From positions 27,792-91,791 of the forward strand of contig RSEH01000193.1 in assembly GCA_006503475.1 (NCBI GenBank): DNA of 64,000 bases, in the 5' to 3' direction. The notes beneath the pieces are model-generated. The model saw nothing but the letters and a program-made list of their open reading frames with translations. It had not been told where the DNA came from and did no database searches. This DNA comes from Stentor roeselii (taxonomy: Eukaryota > Ciliophora > Heterotrichea > Heterotrichida > Stentoridae). The position numbers and the translations under genes are program-made. Shown piece by piece: positions 1 through 9,319 of this stretch. Each line of letters starts with the position of its first letter. Position 1 is the first letter of the stretch.

Positions 1-2772
1 AGCATCTGCCCTTCTGTCCATTACCGGAAGGACTCTATGGACATCAACAAGTACTTAAGAGTCGTTAAAATCATTGACTCGAAACCAAGTTTTAAATACG
101 TTAAAGGCATCGTCTTTCCTAAAAACCTGGCAACGAAAAAAATGATAAAAAAAATCAACTACCCGAAAATTTTGATGTTAAAAGGTAACGCCGGGTTCTT
201 CTCAGAGGAAAAAAAACTTGTTTCGATTTCTCAACTTGATATACAAGAACGTCATTATACTCAAATGTTGATTAAAAAGTTTAATAATATCAAACCTGAC
301 TTGGTAGTCGTGGAAAAAGGAATGCCTCAGACTTTGATTCAAGAACTTTCCACTTTAAACATCGGGATTTTACTTAATGTCAAGATAAAGATTTTAGAAT
401 TGATTGCTCGTGTTAGCAATGGAGAGATACTTGAGCATATTGACCATACTTCTTGGAAAACTAATTATCTTGGGTATTGTGCTGAGTTCTTTCAAGAAAT
501 GGTTGGAGATAAGATGCTTGCTAGTCTTGTACATCCTGACCACGGGTATCTTTGTGGATCGTTACTTTTATTTGGAAGTGAAAAAAGTGAGTTAAAAGGT
601 GTAACTGATGCTTTAAGAGAACTTGCTTTAGAATATCGAAATATTTTAATTGAAAGATATATCTTTTCACAGAGTGGAATGCAAAATATTCCTAATATTT
701 TCCTTGAATTACACTCTGTTGTTTCTAGCTTTAAACATTTATCTATCAGTGGAAATAAACCTTGCTCGAAGCCAGGAGTTCATCACATCAAATATTACAC
801 AGAAAATGGAAAAGCTCTTGGAGATTATATCATGAATTTGATGATAAGTCCTGAAACAAGATGTGAATCTGGAAGGGTTCATAAACTAGGAGTTCATACT
901 TATTATTATTGCAAATGCTCTGGAAGGGTAAAAATCTCGATGCACAAAATCAATCAGGTCTTTAACCAGCTGATGATCTCTAAAGAATGCACTCGCTGCC
1001 AAATGACCATCATCGAAGCGGCTCCATTAAGTAAATCAGCCTGGGAGTACTCATTCAACAAGTTCTTAAATAACTTCTTCACTTCAATTCCTGTTTCTCA
1101 TGTGACTTCAACTTGTTTACATGATTTTTTCAAGTCAGGAAGTTTCGCTTTTTCATATAAAAATCAACAAATTACAATTGAATGGGAAGACTTTCAGATG
1201 CTTGAAATTATTCCTATGAAGAAAGGGATTAACTGTGAATTTTTTAACAAATTGACGAAAAATTCAGTTATTGACTTGAAAAATCATGCGGAAAGTGTGA
1301 TTAATTTGTTGTTTGAGTCGATTAACACCCTGATGATGCAGGTTAGCTCTATTGGGACTTCGGAACAGGCATTGAAACTTGTTGAAGATATGCAGAAATT
1401 AGGACAGTCGATGGAAGCTGTTAAATGTTTCTTGCCTGAGTTGAAGGAAGAGAATTTTAGTAATTATTTGGAAGTTGAGAACTATAGAAGGACTCTTTTT
1501 TTGAAGTTTTGCTCGATGAAGGTCCAGATTGTTAATATTCAGACGGGGATTCAGAGATTGCAGGATTTGAATGAAGAGAGCTCAGAAATTGAGAGGAAGT
1601 CGAAGATTTATAATAATGACTATGAAGGGACCATGTATGGACTCGCAGACCACATAAGCGAAGACGACGACTTTTTAAAATCACCAAGTTTCGCTTCTCT
1701 AAAGCGAGGAATCCTAAACACACCAGTAGGTCGTGAAAACCTGTGCATTCCAATCGACGAAAACGACTACTTCTCTCTAATCTCCTACACACTAAACTCC
1801 CAAGAGTACTACGACAAGGTCGTATCTTCAATAACAGGTCCAGACGACCTAGTCGAGATATCCGAGTCAGGTCCAAGTCTTCACTTTTCGCATTATTTCA
1901 CCAACTACGACGAAGATGAGATTTCAGGTCATCTATTCCAAGAAGGAATAACGAATCTCTATGGAAGTCACATCTCAGTCCACATAACAATGCACTACGC
2001 GAAACAGTTTCACTTGATCAGAGGTCTTCAATCAGGTACCGACCGTGAAATTATTTTAAGTCTGTCAAGGTCTGAAAATTCTGGATCGATTCAACTAGGA
2101 AAGTCAAAAGCTTACTTTAAATACTCGAATGATAGAAGGTTTTTAACGAAAATTCTTGATGAGAAAAGATTTCAAATGTTTTTAGATATGGCGAATACTT
2201 ATTTTCGACATGTTTATATGAGTTCTTTTCATGGAATGCCTTCTTGTCTTGTTAGGATACTTGGAGCTTATAAGGTGCAGCTTAAGAATCACTCGACTGG
2301 GAAAAGTAAGACTGATTGGCTTATTTTAACGGAAAATTTGGGGTATGGACTGGGAAAAGGTATCAGGGTTTATGATTTGAAAGGCACTGATAATCAGAGG
2401 AGGAAAGTTAAAGAAGGAGATGGAAGGACTAAAATGGATCTTAACTTTTTAGAGGATTTTAAAGGCATTCCTTTACCTGTCATGTCTGACGCGAAGAGAA
2501 TTTTAGATGCTTCTATTTGGAATGATACTCTTTTCTTGTCTAAGCAAAATATTATTGATTACTCGTTGCTTGTCATGATTGACTTGGAAAATGCAAAGGT
2601 TGTTGCTGGTATCATTGATTACATGGAACAGTATACCTTGGAAAAAGCAATTGAAAGTAAATATAAAAAAGTAGTGGGCACTGAAATGCCGACTATTACC
2701 CAACCGAATGTTTATAGACAGAGATTCCGAACTCAGGTGACCCAACTTTACTTTATGAGTTTAGAAGATTAA
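1..2772 (+). CDS. PIKFYVE: Fab1/PIKfyve-type phosphatidylinositol 3-phosphate 5-kinase, 5' end outside window
   Basis: This enzyme family makes PI(3,5)P2 from PI3P on endosomes and lysosomes. The frame is open from base 1, and the residues before the first Met (37) include RKDSMDI, which resembles the conserved DSMDI segment in front of the chaperonin-like domain. The gene therefore very probably starts upstream, and a FYVE domain, if present, is off the window. From Met37 there are 911 codons. A CCT/TCP1-like domain (about residues 25-250, with KNLATKKM and the PDLVVVEKG segment) is followed by a Cys-containing middle and a C-terminal PIP kinase domain with YDLKG (about 779), NDTLFL (829), IDYSLLV (about 839) and GIIDY (about 858). 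The catalytic motifs look intact, so an active kinase is likely. The stop is TAA. Confidence 0.9.
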   Translation, partial: SICPSVHYRKDSMDINKYLRVVKIIDSKPSFKYVKGIVFPKNLATKKMIKKINYPKILMLKGNAGFFSEEKKLVSISQLDIQERHYTQMLIKKFNNIKPDLVVVEKGMPQTLIQELSTLNIGILLNVKIKILELIARVSNGEILEHIDHTSWKTNYLGYCAEFFQEMVGDKMLASLVHPDHGYLCGSLLLFGSEKSELKGVTDALRELALEYRNILIERYIFSQSGMQNIPNIFLELHSVVSSFKHLSISGNKPCSKPGVHHIKYYTENGKALGDYIMNLMISPETRCESGRVHKLGVHTYYYCKCSGRVKISMHKINQVFNQLMISKECTRCQMTIIEAAPLSKSAWEYSFNKFLNNFFTSIPVSHVTSTCLHDFFKSGSFAFSYKNQQITIEWEDFQMLEIIPMKKGINCEFFNKLTKNSVIDLKNHAESVINLLFESINTLMMQVSSIGTSEQALKLVEDMQKLGQSMEAVKCFLPELKEENFSNYLEVENYRRTLFLKFCSMKVQIVNIQTGIQRLQDLNEESSEIERKSKIYNNDYEGTMYGLADHISEDDDFLKSPSFASLKRGILNTPVGRENLCIPIDENDYFSLISYTLNSQEYYDKVVSSITGPDDLVEISESGPSLHFSHYFTNYDEDEISGHLFQEGITNLYGSHISVHITMHYAKQFHLIRGLQSGTDREIILSLSRSENSGSIQLGKSKAYFKYSNDRRFLTKILDEKRFQMFLDMANTYFRHVYMSSFHGMPSCLVRILGAYKVQLKNHSTGKSKTDWLILTENLGYGLGKGIRVYDLKGTDNQRRKVKEGDGRTKMDLNFLEDFKGIPLPVMSDAKRILDASIWNDTLFLSKQNIIDYSLLVMIDLENAKVVAGIIDYMEQYTLEKAIESKYKKVVGTEMPTITQPNVYRQRFRTQVTQLYFMSLED

Positions 2773-3096
2773 TGTAATTTAGTGATTTATTTGAAGGAAA
2801 ATTTATTTTTTAATTTACTCTGATATTTTTTTATGTTAATAAAGGTTTTACTTAAAGAGTTTAGGATTTGACCAAATGATTTTCTAGGATTTTAAAGTGT
2901 TTAATCATTCAACTATTTTTGGATTAGTTAAATATGGAAAAGTTTTCAGAAGATGATGGAATAAAGATTCAGATGAAGTTAATTTGAAAACTGGATTTGA
3001 CTTGAACATCGTTTGATGAAAGTTGATAAATTCATCAAGTTTTGCAGGGAAATGAAAGATTGTTGAATTATCCTATTATTAAGATTTTTTAAGTCA
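2773..3096. other. intergenic, no gene seen
   Basis: AT-rich spacer between two convergent genes. I see no ORF with coding character, no repeat and no RNA gene. It probably holds the two 3' untranslated regions. Confidence 0.6.
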
Positions 3097-3399
3097 CTAA
3101 AAAATCAAACAGTGACAACCTTGGGATTTCTTCACTGGACCTGGACTGTTCTCAACAGCTTTGATATATTCAGCCTCATATTTAAATGGAGCAATCTCTA
3201 TAACGGTGTGTATCGGTTTATTATCTTTGTCTGCAAAGCTTACCATTCGTCTGAAAGGTTCTTCTGATTGTTTTCTCACAATTCGATTTTCCCTTCTCCT
3301 TGTCATAGTTTTAGCCCTGAGAATAGTTCTTTTTTTATTCCCTTCTTTCGGATTGATTGAATCAGAAGTGGATCCGTTTTCTATTTTCACTTCCTGCAT
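3097..3399 (-). CDS. small basic protein with PP1-docking motif and C-terminal CaaX box
   Basis: A 100-residue protein. Seen: a basic middle (KTMTRRRENRIVRK), then RRMVSFADKDNKPIHTV and an IAPFKYE segment, and the C-terminus CHCLIF. RMVSF fits the RVxF docking consensus for protein phosphatase 1, and the VSFAD...V context resembles PP1-targeting subunits of the PPP1R3 type. CLIF fits a prenylation (CaaX) box, with an extra Cys two residues upstream. Inference: a membrane-anchored PP1-binding protein. There is no larger domain. Start is ATG at 3399, stop TAG. It converges on the Fab1 gene with a 324-bp spacer. It could instead be an unrelated lipid-anchored adaptor. Confidence 0.7.
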   Translation of the reverse strand: MQEVKIENGSTSDSINPKEGNKKRTILRAKTMTRRRENRIVRKQSEEPFRRMVSFADKDNKPIHTVIEIAPFKYEAEYIKAVENSPGPVKKSQGCHCLIF

Positions 3400-3678
3400 T
3401 TATAATTTTTTCAAAACAATAAAAATCTAGCCTTCTCAAGTAACTTCTTGTAAATGAATAAAAATCTTGAGAAAAGAATGATTTTTTTAATTTTAAAGTG
3501 AATAAAGTCCTTTACACTAAAACCTTGAAAGATCCAAAAAACCTTCAATCAACTCATCAAACTACTTTAAAAAAAAAACTCTTCCCACTCTAAAAAATCC
3601 TCAAAACAATCAAAAAACTCCACTTGAACCCTTCCCAAACTTCTCCAAAAACCCAAAAAGTCTAACCCTCTGTAATAA

Positions 3679-4302
3679 ATGGTAGAACTATTAAAAGCCT
3701 ACGAAACAGACTTATCAAAGCACGTCTCTTCAGCCAACAAGAAACTAGCATCAATAAGCGGAGGAAAATCAAGCGACTCAGCAATAAGCGACATATCAAA
3801 AGACATAAAAGACGCAGAGCACTGGTTGAAACAAATGGAAAACCAACTTTTCCAACTTCCCCAAAGCCTTGCAGGTCAATACCAAAAAAAGATCCAGCGT
3901 TATCAAGAAACAATTAAAAATCTAAAAAAGTCTCTCGAAGACGAACAGAACAAAAAAGGAAAAGTCGAACTTTTCGGAAAGGCTCAAAACGACCAACGTG
4001 AAAAACTTCTGACGAACAATGAAATCCTTCAGTCAAGCGGAGATGTGCTGGAAGATGCTTTAAAAGTCGGAATAGAAACTGAGCAAATAGCGAATGACAC
4101 TATGCACAACTTGAAGAAACAACGCGGGCAGATCCAAAATATCAATGAAAAGGTAAATGACGTGGGAAATAACGTGACTAAAGCGAATAGGACCATCGGA
4201 GTGATGGACCGTCGACGGATTTGCATTAAATTGGTGATGATGGCGACGATAGTACTTTTAGTGATAGCGTTTGCGATATGTTTATACATAAAAGTAGGCT
4301 AA
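3679..4302 (+). CDS. VTI1: Qb-SNARE, VTI1 family
   Basis: Vesicle-fusion SNARE acting between Golgi, endosomes and lysosome-type compartments. The 207-residue protein has the VTI1 layout: an N-terminal three-helix region (about 1-95), a SNARE coiled coil (about 115-178) containing the ETEQIA segment and QRGQIQN, a basic MDRRR junction, and a single C-terminal membrane anchor (about 186-204) with a very short tail. Length is close to that of known VTI1 proteins (about 220). Start ATG 3679, stop TAA. It converges on the ETF-QO gene with a 44-bp gap. Confidence 0.87.
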   Translation: MVELLKAYETDLSKHVSSANKKLASISGGKSSDSAISDISKDIKDAEHWLKQMENQLFQLPQSLAGQYQKKIQRYQETIKNLKKSLEDEQNKKGKVELFGKAQNDQREKLLTNNEILQSSGDVLEDALKVGIETEQIANDTMHNLKKQRGQIQNINEKVNDVGNNVTKANRTIGVMDRRRICIKLVMMATIVLLVIAFAICLYIKVG

Positions 4303-4346
4303 TCTCGATTATTTAACTTTTAGGTCTTTGTACTGTATAAGAATTA

Positions 4347-5963
4347 CTAAAAAGGACCTCCGGTGCCTTCAGGTACAGTCCATTCGATGTACTCTCCAGG
4401 TGTTTTTATGTCGCAGGTCTTGCAGTGAATGCAGTTTTGTGCATTTATAGTCAGTTGGCCTTCGGAGAACTCGTAAACTCCTGCAGGGCAAAAACGTGAC
4501 TCGGGTCCTGCGTACTTTGAAAAGGATTCACTCGGAAGGGACTCTAATCCAGGTTTTATCTTCAAGTGAACGGGCTGGTCATGCTCGTGATTTGTTCCTG
4601 TTCGACTTACACTGGTTAATATGTCAAAAGTTAATTTTCCATCAGGTTTCTCATAATTTATCTCTGAATGGTTGAATTTTGACTCGGTTTTTAAAGAATC
4701 TGATGTTTTTATAGGGTTTAGAACTGAACCCCCTGATAGAAAGTTATAAGAAAAAAAAGCGTTTACCATGCCAGACCATAAACCACTTGAAAGACCTTTG
4801 CTGATTCCTCTGACGCTGAAAAGTTCTTCATAAATCCAGGATTTTTCGTATTTTTCAGTGAATTGGTGAAGTTCTTCAGTTGTTTGAGATTCATGAAAAG
4901 CTTCTGCTGCAAGTATTCCACTTTTCATCGCAGTATGGGTACCTTTAATCTTCGCAGGGTTTAAAAGTCCAGCTCCACATCCAAGAAGTAGTCCTCCAGG
5001 AAAAGTCATTTTCGGAACAGCAGCGAATCCACCTTTATTAACAGTTCTAGCTCCATAAGCAATACATTCTCCATCCTGCAAATATTTCTTTAAAAACGGG
5101 TGAGTTTTATATCTTTGAAACTCTTTAAAAGGGCTTAAATAAGGGTTTTTATAGTCAAGTCCAACTATCAGCCCGACATGAACACTTCCATCAACTTCAT
5201 GGTACATGAACCCTCCACCCTGAGTACCACTATCTAAAGGCCACAGAACACTATGAAAAACAAGTCCAGGTCTCAACATCTGCTCAGGAATCTTCCAGAC
5301 TTCCTTGATCCCCAAGCCATAAGTCTGTACATCTTTTCCTTTATCAAGTCCATTCTTTTTAATCACCTTCTGACTTAAACTTCCTCGACACCCTTCAGCT
5401 AAAAATGTTTGTTTTGCACGAATTTCAACTCCAGGTTGAAAACTTTCCTTTTTTTTCCCTTGTTTATCAATTCCAAAGTCATTTGTATAAATTCCTTCTA
5501 CTTTTCCCTCGTTTTCAACTAAACCAGCAGCTGAAAAACCACTTAAAATATTGACTCCGAGGTCTTCAGCTTGAGAACCGAGCCATCTAACGACTTCGCT
5601 TAAAGAAACTACGAAATTTCCTTCATTGTGAAGAAAGCCAGGGACAAGTGACTGGGGGACTTCGTATCCAGAGTTTTCGGTAAGGACGAAGAACTGATCT
5701 TCGGAAACTCGAGTTTTTATTGGCGAGGCTGAACTGCGCCAAGCTGGAAGAAGCTCGTCTAAAGCTCTTGGCTCGAAAACGTTGCCGCTTAGGATGTGAG
5801 CTCCGACTTCTGAACCTTTTTCTATCACGTAAACCTCGTATTCTGGATTTAGTTGCTTTAAACGAATCGCTGCGCTTAGACCTGCTGGACCTGCACCCAC
5901 GATTGCTACGTCGCAGGTTAATACCTCTCGGGATGTAAAGCATCGAGTTATACGTCTCCACAT
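4347..5963 (-). CDS. ETFDH: electron transfer flavoprotein-ubiquinone oxidoreductase (ETF-QO)
   Basis: Passes electrons from ETF to ubiquinone at the mitochondrial inner membrane, serving beta-oxidation and amino-acid breakdown. Seen: the FAD-binding AIVGAGPAGLSAA near the N-terminus, GAHILSGNVFEP, the GCGAGLLNP segment, and the C-terminal 4Fe-4S region (CPAGVYEF, then CIHCKTCDIKTP), ending GTGGPF as in the family. The frame is open to 5996, but that codon is TTG; the first ATG is at 5963 and gives MWRRITRCFTSRE, a good mitochondrial presequence, so I start there (538 residues). The divergent zinc-knuckle gene starts 55 bp away, implying a shared promoter. Stop TAG. Confidence 0.93.
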   Translation of the reverse strand: MWRRITRCFTSREVLTCDVAIVGAGPAGLSAAIRLKQLNPEYEVYVIEKGSEVGAHILSGNVFEPRALDELLPAWRSSASPIKTRVSEDQFFVLTENSGYEVPQSLVPGFLHNEGNFVVSLSEVVRWLGSQAEDLGVNILSGFSAAGLVENEGKVEGIYTNDFGIDKQGKKKESFQPGVEIRAKQTFLAEGCRGSLSQKVIKKNGLDKGKDVQTYGLGIKEVWKIPEQMLRPGLVFHSVLWPLDSGTQGGGFMYHEVDGSVHVGLIVGLDYKNPYLSPFKEFQRYKTHPFLKKYLQDGECIAYGARTVNKGGFAAVPKMTFPGGLLLGCGAGLLNPAKIKGTHTAMKSGILAAEAFHESQTTEELHQFTEKYEKSWIYEELFSVRGISKGLSSGLWSGMVNAFFSYNFLSGGSVLNPIKTSDSLKTESKFNHSEINYEKPDGKLTFDILTSVSRTGTNHEHDQPVHLKIKPGLESLPSESFSKYAGPESRFCPAGVYEFSEGQLTINAQNCIHCKTCDIKTPGEYIEWTVPEGTGGPF

Positions 5964-6018
5964 ATATATCTTACATCGATAGATGCCAAAATCCAATATG
6001 TTTCAATAGTGGTTTAAA

Positions 6019-6465
6019 ATGAATTGTTACAGGTGTGGAGGATCAGGCCATATGGCAAAAAACTGCGTAAGCACTGAAAGTTTATGCTACAATTGCCATA
6101 AGCCTGGTCATCAGCAGCGCGACTGCACTGAGAAGATGGCCTGCCACAAATGCGGCTCGGTAGATCATCTGGCCCGTGACTGCGACCAGTCGGAAAGAAA
6201 AGAACAACCCAGGGCCAGGCAGAACAAGAACAGAGAAGCTTGCTTCAAATGTGGAGTCGAAGGTCATCTTGCCAGAGACTGTCGCAATCCTGCTGGCAGA
6301 GTCGGTGGCAGTGGTGAAAGAAAGCCGAAGGAATGTTATAACTGTGGAGGAGTTGGACATATTTCTAGGGAATGCACCAACGAGAAGAAGGTTACAGGTG
6401 GTAAGAAATGCTACAAGTGTAATAAAGAAGGACATATTGCCAGAGACTGTTCAGAAAATAATTAG
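6019..6465 (+). CDS. CNBP: CCHC zinc-knuckle nucleic-acid binding protein (CNBP/Gis2 type)
   Basis: A 148-residue protein made almost entirely of six zinc knuckles of the form C-x2-C-x4-H-x4-[71 protein letters not shown] and [15 protein letters not shown] basic linker with RARQNKNRE lies between knuckles 3 and 4. Family members bind single-stranded nucleic acid and mRNA and act in translation control. There is no retroviral Gag context, so this is a cellular protein. Start ATG 6019, stop TAG. Confidence 0.9.
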   Translation: MNCYRCGGSGHMAKNCVSTESLCYNCHKPGHQQRDCTEKMACHKCGSVDHLARDCDQSERKEQPRARQNKNREACFKCGVEGHLARDCRNPAGRVGGSGERKPKECYNCGGVGHISRECTNEKKVTGGKKCYKCNKEGHIARDCSENN

Positions 6466-7141
6466 AGTTATTAGATGGGATCGGAATTTTAAAGGGATAG
6501 GTCATGGTTGGATTGAGAGGGTTTTTTAGTTTTAGGAGTTATTTTGGGAGAGATTTTTTTTTGGGTTTTTAGGTGGCTGGAGAGTATTTTGAAAACTTTG
6601 CTCAAATTAAAGAATCATCAAAATTGAAGATGACTATAAGTTGAATTGATATAAACTTATAGAAAAGCATAAAGAAATAGTAATATTGAGAAAATATCAT
6701 AAATCAAATAATTTCTTAGTAAGGATAATCTAACCTGTGAGTACCCATCGATAACATCAAACAAGGATAACTAAAACCCTCAATTTTCATTCCAATGAGA
6801 CCGATTAAAATTAACCGCTTTCATATGACTTAGCCTAATTTTTAATAAGGCGTAATGGAAATTTTCAAATAACGTTGTTGAGATATATATCCAACCCCTA
6901 AAATCCTAATGAAATCATTAAAAACTTCTAAATCTATTCCCAAATCCAAATCCTAACCTCCAAGCGTAAGAGATTTCCAACCCCTTCAATAAATCTGCAA
7001 AATAATGCATTCTACAATCCCAAACCAACACCCAGAACAACAAACCCTATTCTAATCACGAAATTAACTTTCACCCAATAAATCTCCAAGATTTGTATCC
7101 TAATAAAGCCATAATACTAGGTTGTTGCTTAAAGTATAAAA
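6466..7141. other. intergenic, no gene seen
   Basis: About 680 bp, AT-rich and full of stops in all frames. The start carries T/G-rich sequence that is probably the 3' UTR of the zinc-knuckle gene. I see no tRNA, repeat or exon candidate apart from the short first exon that begins at 7142. Confidence 0.55.
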
Positions 7142-7864
7142 ATGGAAAGGAGGTCAAAAAACCCTGAAAACATAATCAATATAGACGTAAAATCCAACTA
7201 GAACCTGGAACCAAGACCTTCTAAAGCTGACGAATACGAGTTAGAAGACATCAGTTCTTACACAAGCAGCATTTCCGAGTCAAGCTCTCGATACTCCTCT
7301 TCATATGAAAGTAGCAACTATGAACCCAATCATATGCTTGAAGACATCTTCGCCGTTGAAAGAAACGATCGGCCGAAAAGAGGTCGACGACCTTTAAGGC
7401 CTTATGACCCGATCCGGAAAAAGACTGAAGAAAAAGATAAGTATTGGCTTCGAGCTTTCAGGTCTTACATTCGGAAAGTCATTGAGTCTAAAGAGGTTCA
7501 GATGGGCAGAGATGAACTTGAGTTTTGGGAATTTTACTTGGGACCTAATGGAAAACCAGGAAAAGCTCATAAATTCTTGTCGTATGGGAAGAAGTATAAA
7601 TGTTATCTTTTTGCGAATCAGTTTTTTGTTGAAAAGTTTAGAGCTTGGTTTGATGCGAATGGAGAGGCTTTGCTCATTAAAAAGTATGAACCTGGCACTG
7701 CTGAATGGTTTGTGTTTTATGATTATGCTGCTAGGGACTTGTATTATTACTCTTCTGGAAACGTCAAAAAAGAACCAGCTCAACCTGTCATTCAAGTGAT
7801 GAATCATCCTGATGATGAATTCGTCCTTGATGAAAATATGGACATAGTTGATAATATACTATAA
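7142..7864 (+). CDS. unrecognised two-exon protein, join(7142..7186, 7202..7864)
   Basis: The long frame could start at ATG 7334, but coding-like sequence continues upstream in frame (a Ser/Tyr-rich stretch, SSYTSSISESSSRYSSSYES) to a TAG at 7199-7201. That TAG is the last three bases of a 15-nt GT...AG segment (7187-7201). Removing it joins a 15-codon exon starting at ATG 7142, giving 235 residues. The body is a globular region rich in aromatic residues (FWEFYLGPNGKPGKAHKFLSYG, about 110-135, and WFVFYDYAARDLYYY near 190). I recognise no family. The next gene begins 12 bp after the TAA stop on the same strand. Confidence 0.75.
7187..7201 (+). other. 15-nt intron
   Basis: gtaaaatccaactag, phase 0. 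Its terminal TAG is an in-frame stop if unspliced. Supported by the coding-like sequence on its 3' side and an ATG exon on its 5' side. Confidence 0.75.
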
Positions 7865-7876
7865 CTAGAAAGTAAT

Positions 7877-9319
7877 ATGGAAGGAATGTATTTGCCTGGG
7901 TTTTATAGGAGCAGAATTGTTAATGAAGTTAGAAATACCCACTTTGAAATGGGACATTCCAAGCCAGAGTTTTCAACAACAAACAGCAAAACCTTCAAAG
8001 GTCTTCCAGGAGGTCGAACCCAAATCACATCATCTCAGAACAAAAGTCACGTGCCTTTAACGCTAGACACAAAAGATCCCCAAACCTCAGAATTTTCATC
8101 AAAATTCCGTTCATTCACTGAAGAATCCCGAATATCTCCAATAAAGCCGACCCCATCGTTAAAAGTAGGAAACTCTTCAGGAACCTACGTGACAACCTCA
8201 AGCAAGACCTACCAAAAGCACGAAGGCATCGAAAAATTCATATCTTCAGGTGCAAGTAATTTAAGAAAGCACAATTTCGAGCTCGGCGTAAAAGAAAGAC
8301 AAAATCATCCTTCAGACCTTCAAAAAGAACATCACTCAAAATCCGGTCCAAACGCCGCAGCAACTGACAAGCAAATAAAAGAAAAATACACGAAAATCCC
8401 AGAATTTTCAGAAAAATCTTCAAATTTCCTTCCAACAACTTTTCAAGATTTCAAAGAACAACGAGCAGAACATGTTGAAACCTTTAAAAAACAGTTAGTT
8501 GAGACTCATATCAACTACCCAGACCAGATAAAAGACCTGTCAACAACAGCTCAGGTCTTTTTTTCACCTAAACGTTTAGAAAGTACTTCACTTCCCAAGC
8601 ACAAGTTAAAAGATCTAAAATCTTCTCATTTAAACTTCGGTTCAAGTCCTTCGAATTACGTTTTATCTTCTGTTCAGGCAGTACCTGATGTGAAACCAGT
8701 GAAAATAGTGAAGTGCTCAGTATCGCCTTCAAGTATTCAATTTGGAGAGGACAAGGGTCGAGTCGCTAGCGACTATTGTTGGAACTTCGCTGATAGGCCC
8801 AAGTCAGAGCTTCGGGCAAAGGTGGACAAGAAATACGAAAACTTTTCTTATGTTGTTTTAGGAGATGAACAACAAAAAATGACAACTGAGAACCAGTTAA
8901 GCTTTAAAAATAAAGCTTTGAGTCAGTCACCTACTCGACTTCCTAGAGACACTGAGAGAAGTCTTCGATCACATCATTTTCACTTGGGAAATGAAAAAAA
9001 ACATGAGAAAAAAACAACTGCTTCTGATTATTCCCCTCCTGGAAAAGTAGAAAAATGGGGAAATCCAAAAGAAAGTCAGGCAAAAATGAATGAATCTCAT
9101 TGGGACTTCGGAAAATACCCGACTCAAGTCCACTCAGAAGTCCAAAAAGAATTCAATAAAAAATCCTCAAAACGTGAAGTCCTTAACAAGTCAGAGCTAC
9201 GTAAGAGCCATTTTCAAATAGGTGATTCAAAAAGCACCTGGAAAAGCCATTATAACTCGAATTACTCCTGGATTCAACCAGTTCCTGATACAAACTACAA
9301 AATCTCTTTAATGAAATAA
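7877..9319 (+). CDS. HFxxG-repeat protein, possible ciliary microtubule-associated protein
   Basis: A 480-residue low-hydrophobicity protein with seven or eight spaced copies of a short motif, aromatic then two residues then Gly, often preceded by His: THFEMG, HNFELG, SHLNFG, SSIQFG, HHFHLG, SHWDFG and SHFQIG. Each is usually followed after 10-15 residues by a T/S-x(n)-Y/F element. The pattern recalls repetitive microtubule-lumen or axoneme-associated proteins, but I cannot assign a named family. Most of the rest is predicted disordered (Lys, Ser, Pro rich). Start ATG 7877. The TAA stop (9317-9319) directly abuts the stop of the convergent membrane-protein gene at 9320. Confidence 0.7.
   Translation: MEGMYLPGFYRSRIVNEVRNTHFEMGHSKPEFSTTNSKTFKGLPGGRTQITSSQNKSHVPLTLDTKDPQTSEFSSKFRSFTEESRISPIKPTPSLKVGNSSGTYVTTSSKTYQKHEGIEKFISSGASNLRKHNFELGVKERQNHPSDLQKEHHSKSGPNAAATDKQIKEKYTKIPEFSEKSSNFLPTTFQDFKEQRAEHVETFKKQLVETHINYPDQIKDLSTTAQVFFSPKRLESTSLPKHKLKDLKSSHLNFGSSPSNYVLSSVQAVPDVKPVKIVKCSVSPSSIQFGEDKGRVASDYCWNFADRPKSELRAKVDKKYENFSYVVLGDEQQKMTTENQLSFKNKALSQSPTRLPRDTERSLRSHHFHLGNEKKHEKKTTASDYSPPGKVEKWGNPKESQAKMNESHWDFGKYPTQVHSEVQKEFNKKSSKREVLNKSELRKSHFQIGDSKSTWKSHYNSNYSWIQPVPDTNYKISLMK

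Noticed and set aside
5720-5938. Long open frames antisense to ETF-QO and to many other genes
   Set aside because: Shadows of codon bias; they have no domains and overlap well-supported genes completely.
5964-5996. Longer N-terminus for ETF-QO
   Set aside because: The extension starts with TTG; the first ATG gives a proper mitochondrial presequence. The same reasoning moved starts of the MORN gene (15811), 17834, 31460 and the sorting nexin (42229).
6019-6465. Retroviral or retrotransposon Gag from the zinc knuckles
   Set aside because: Six tandem knuckles without capsid, protease or reverse transcriptase nearby match cellular CNBP/Gis2.
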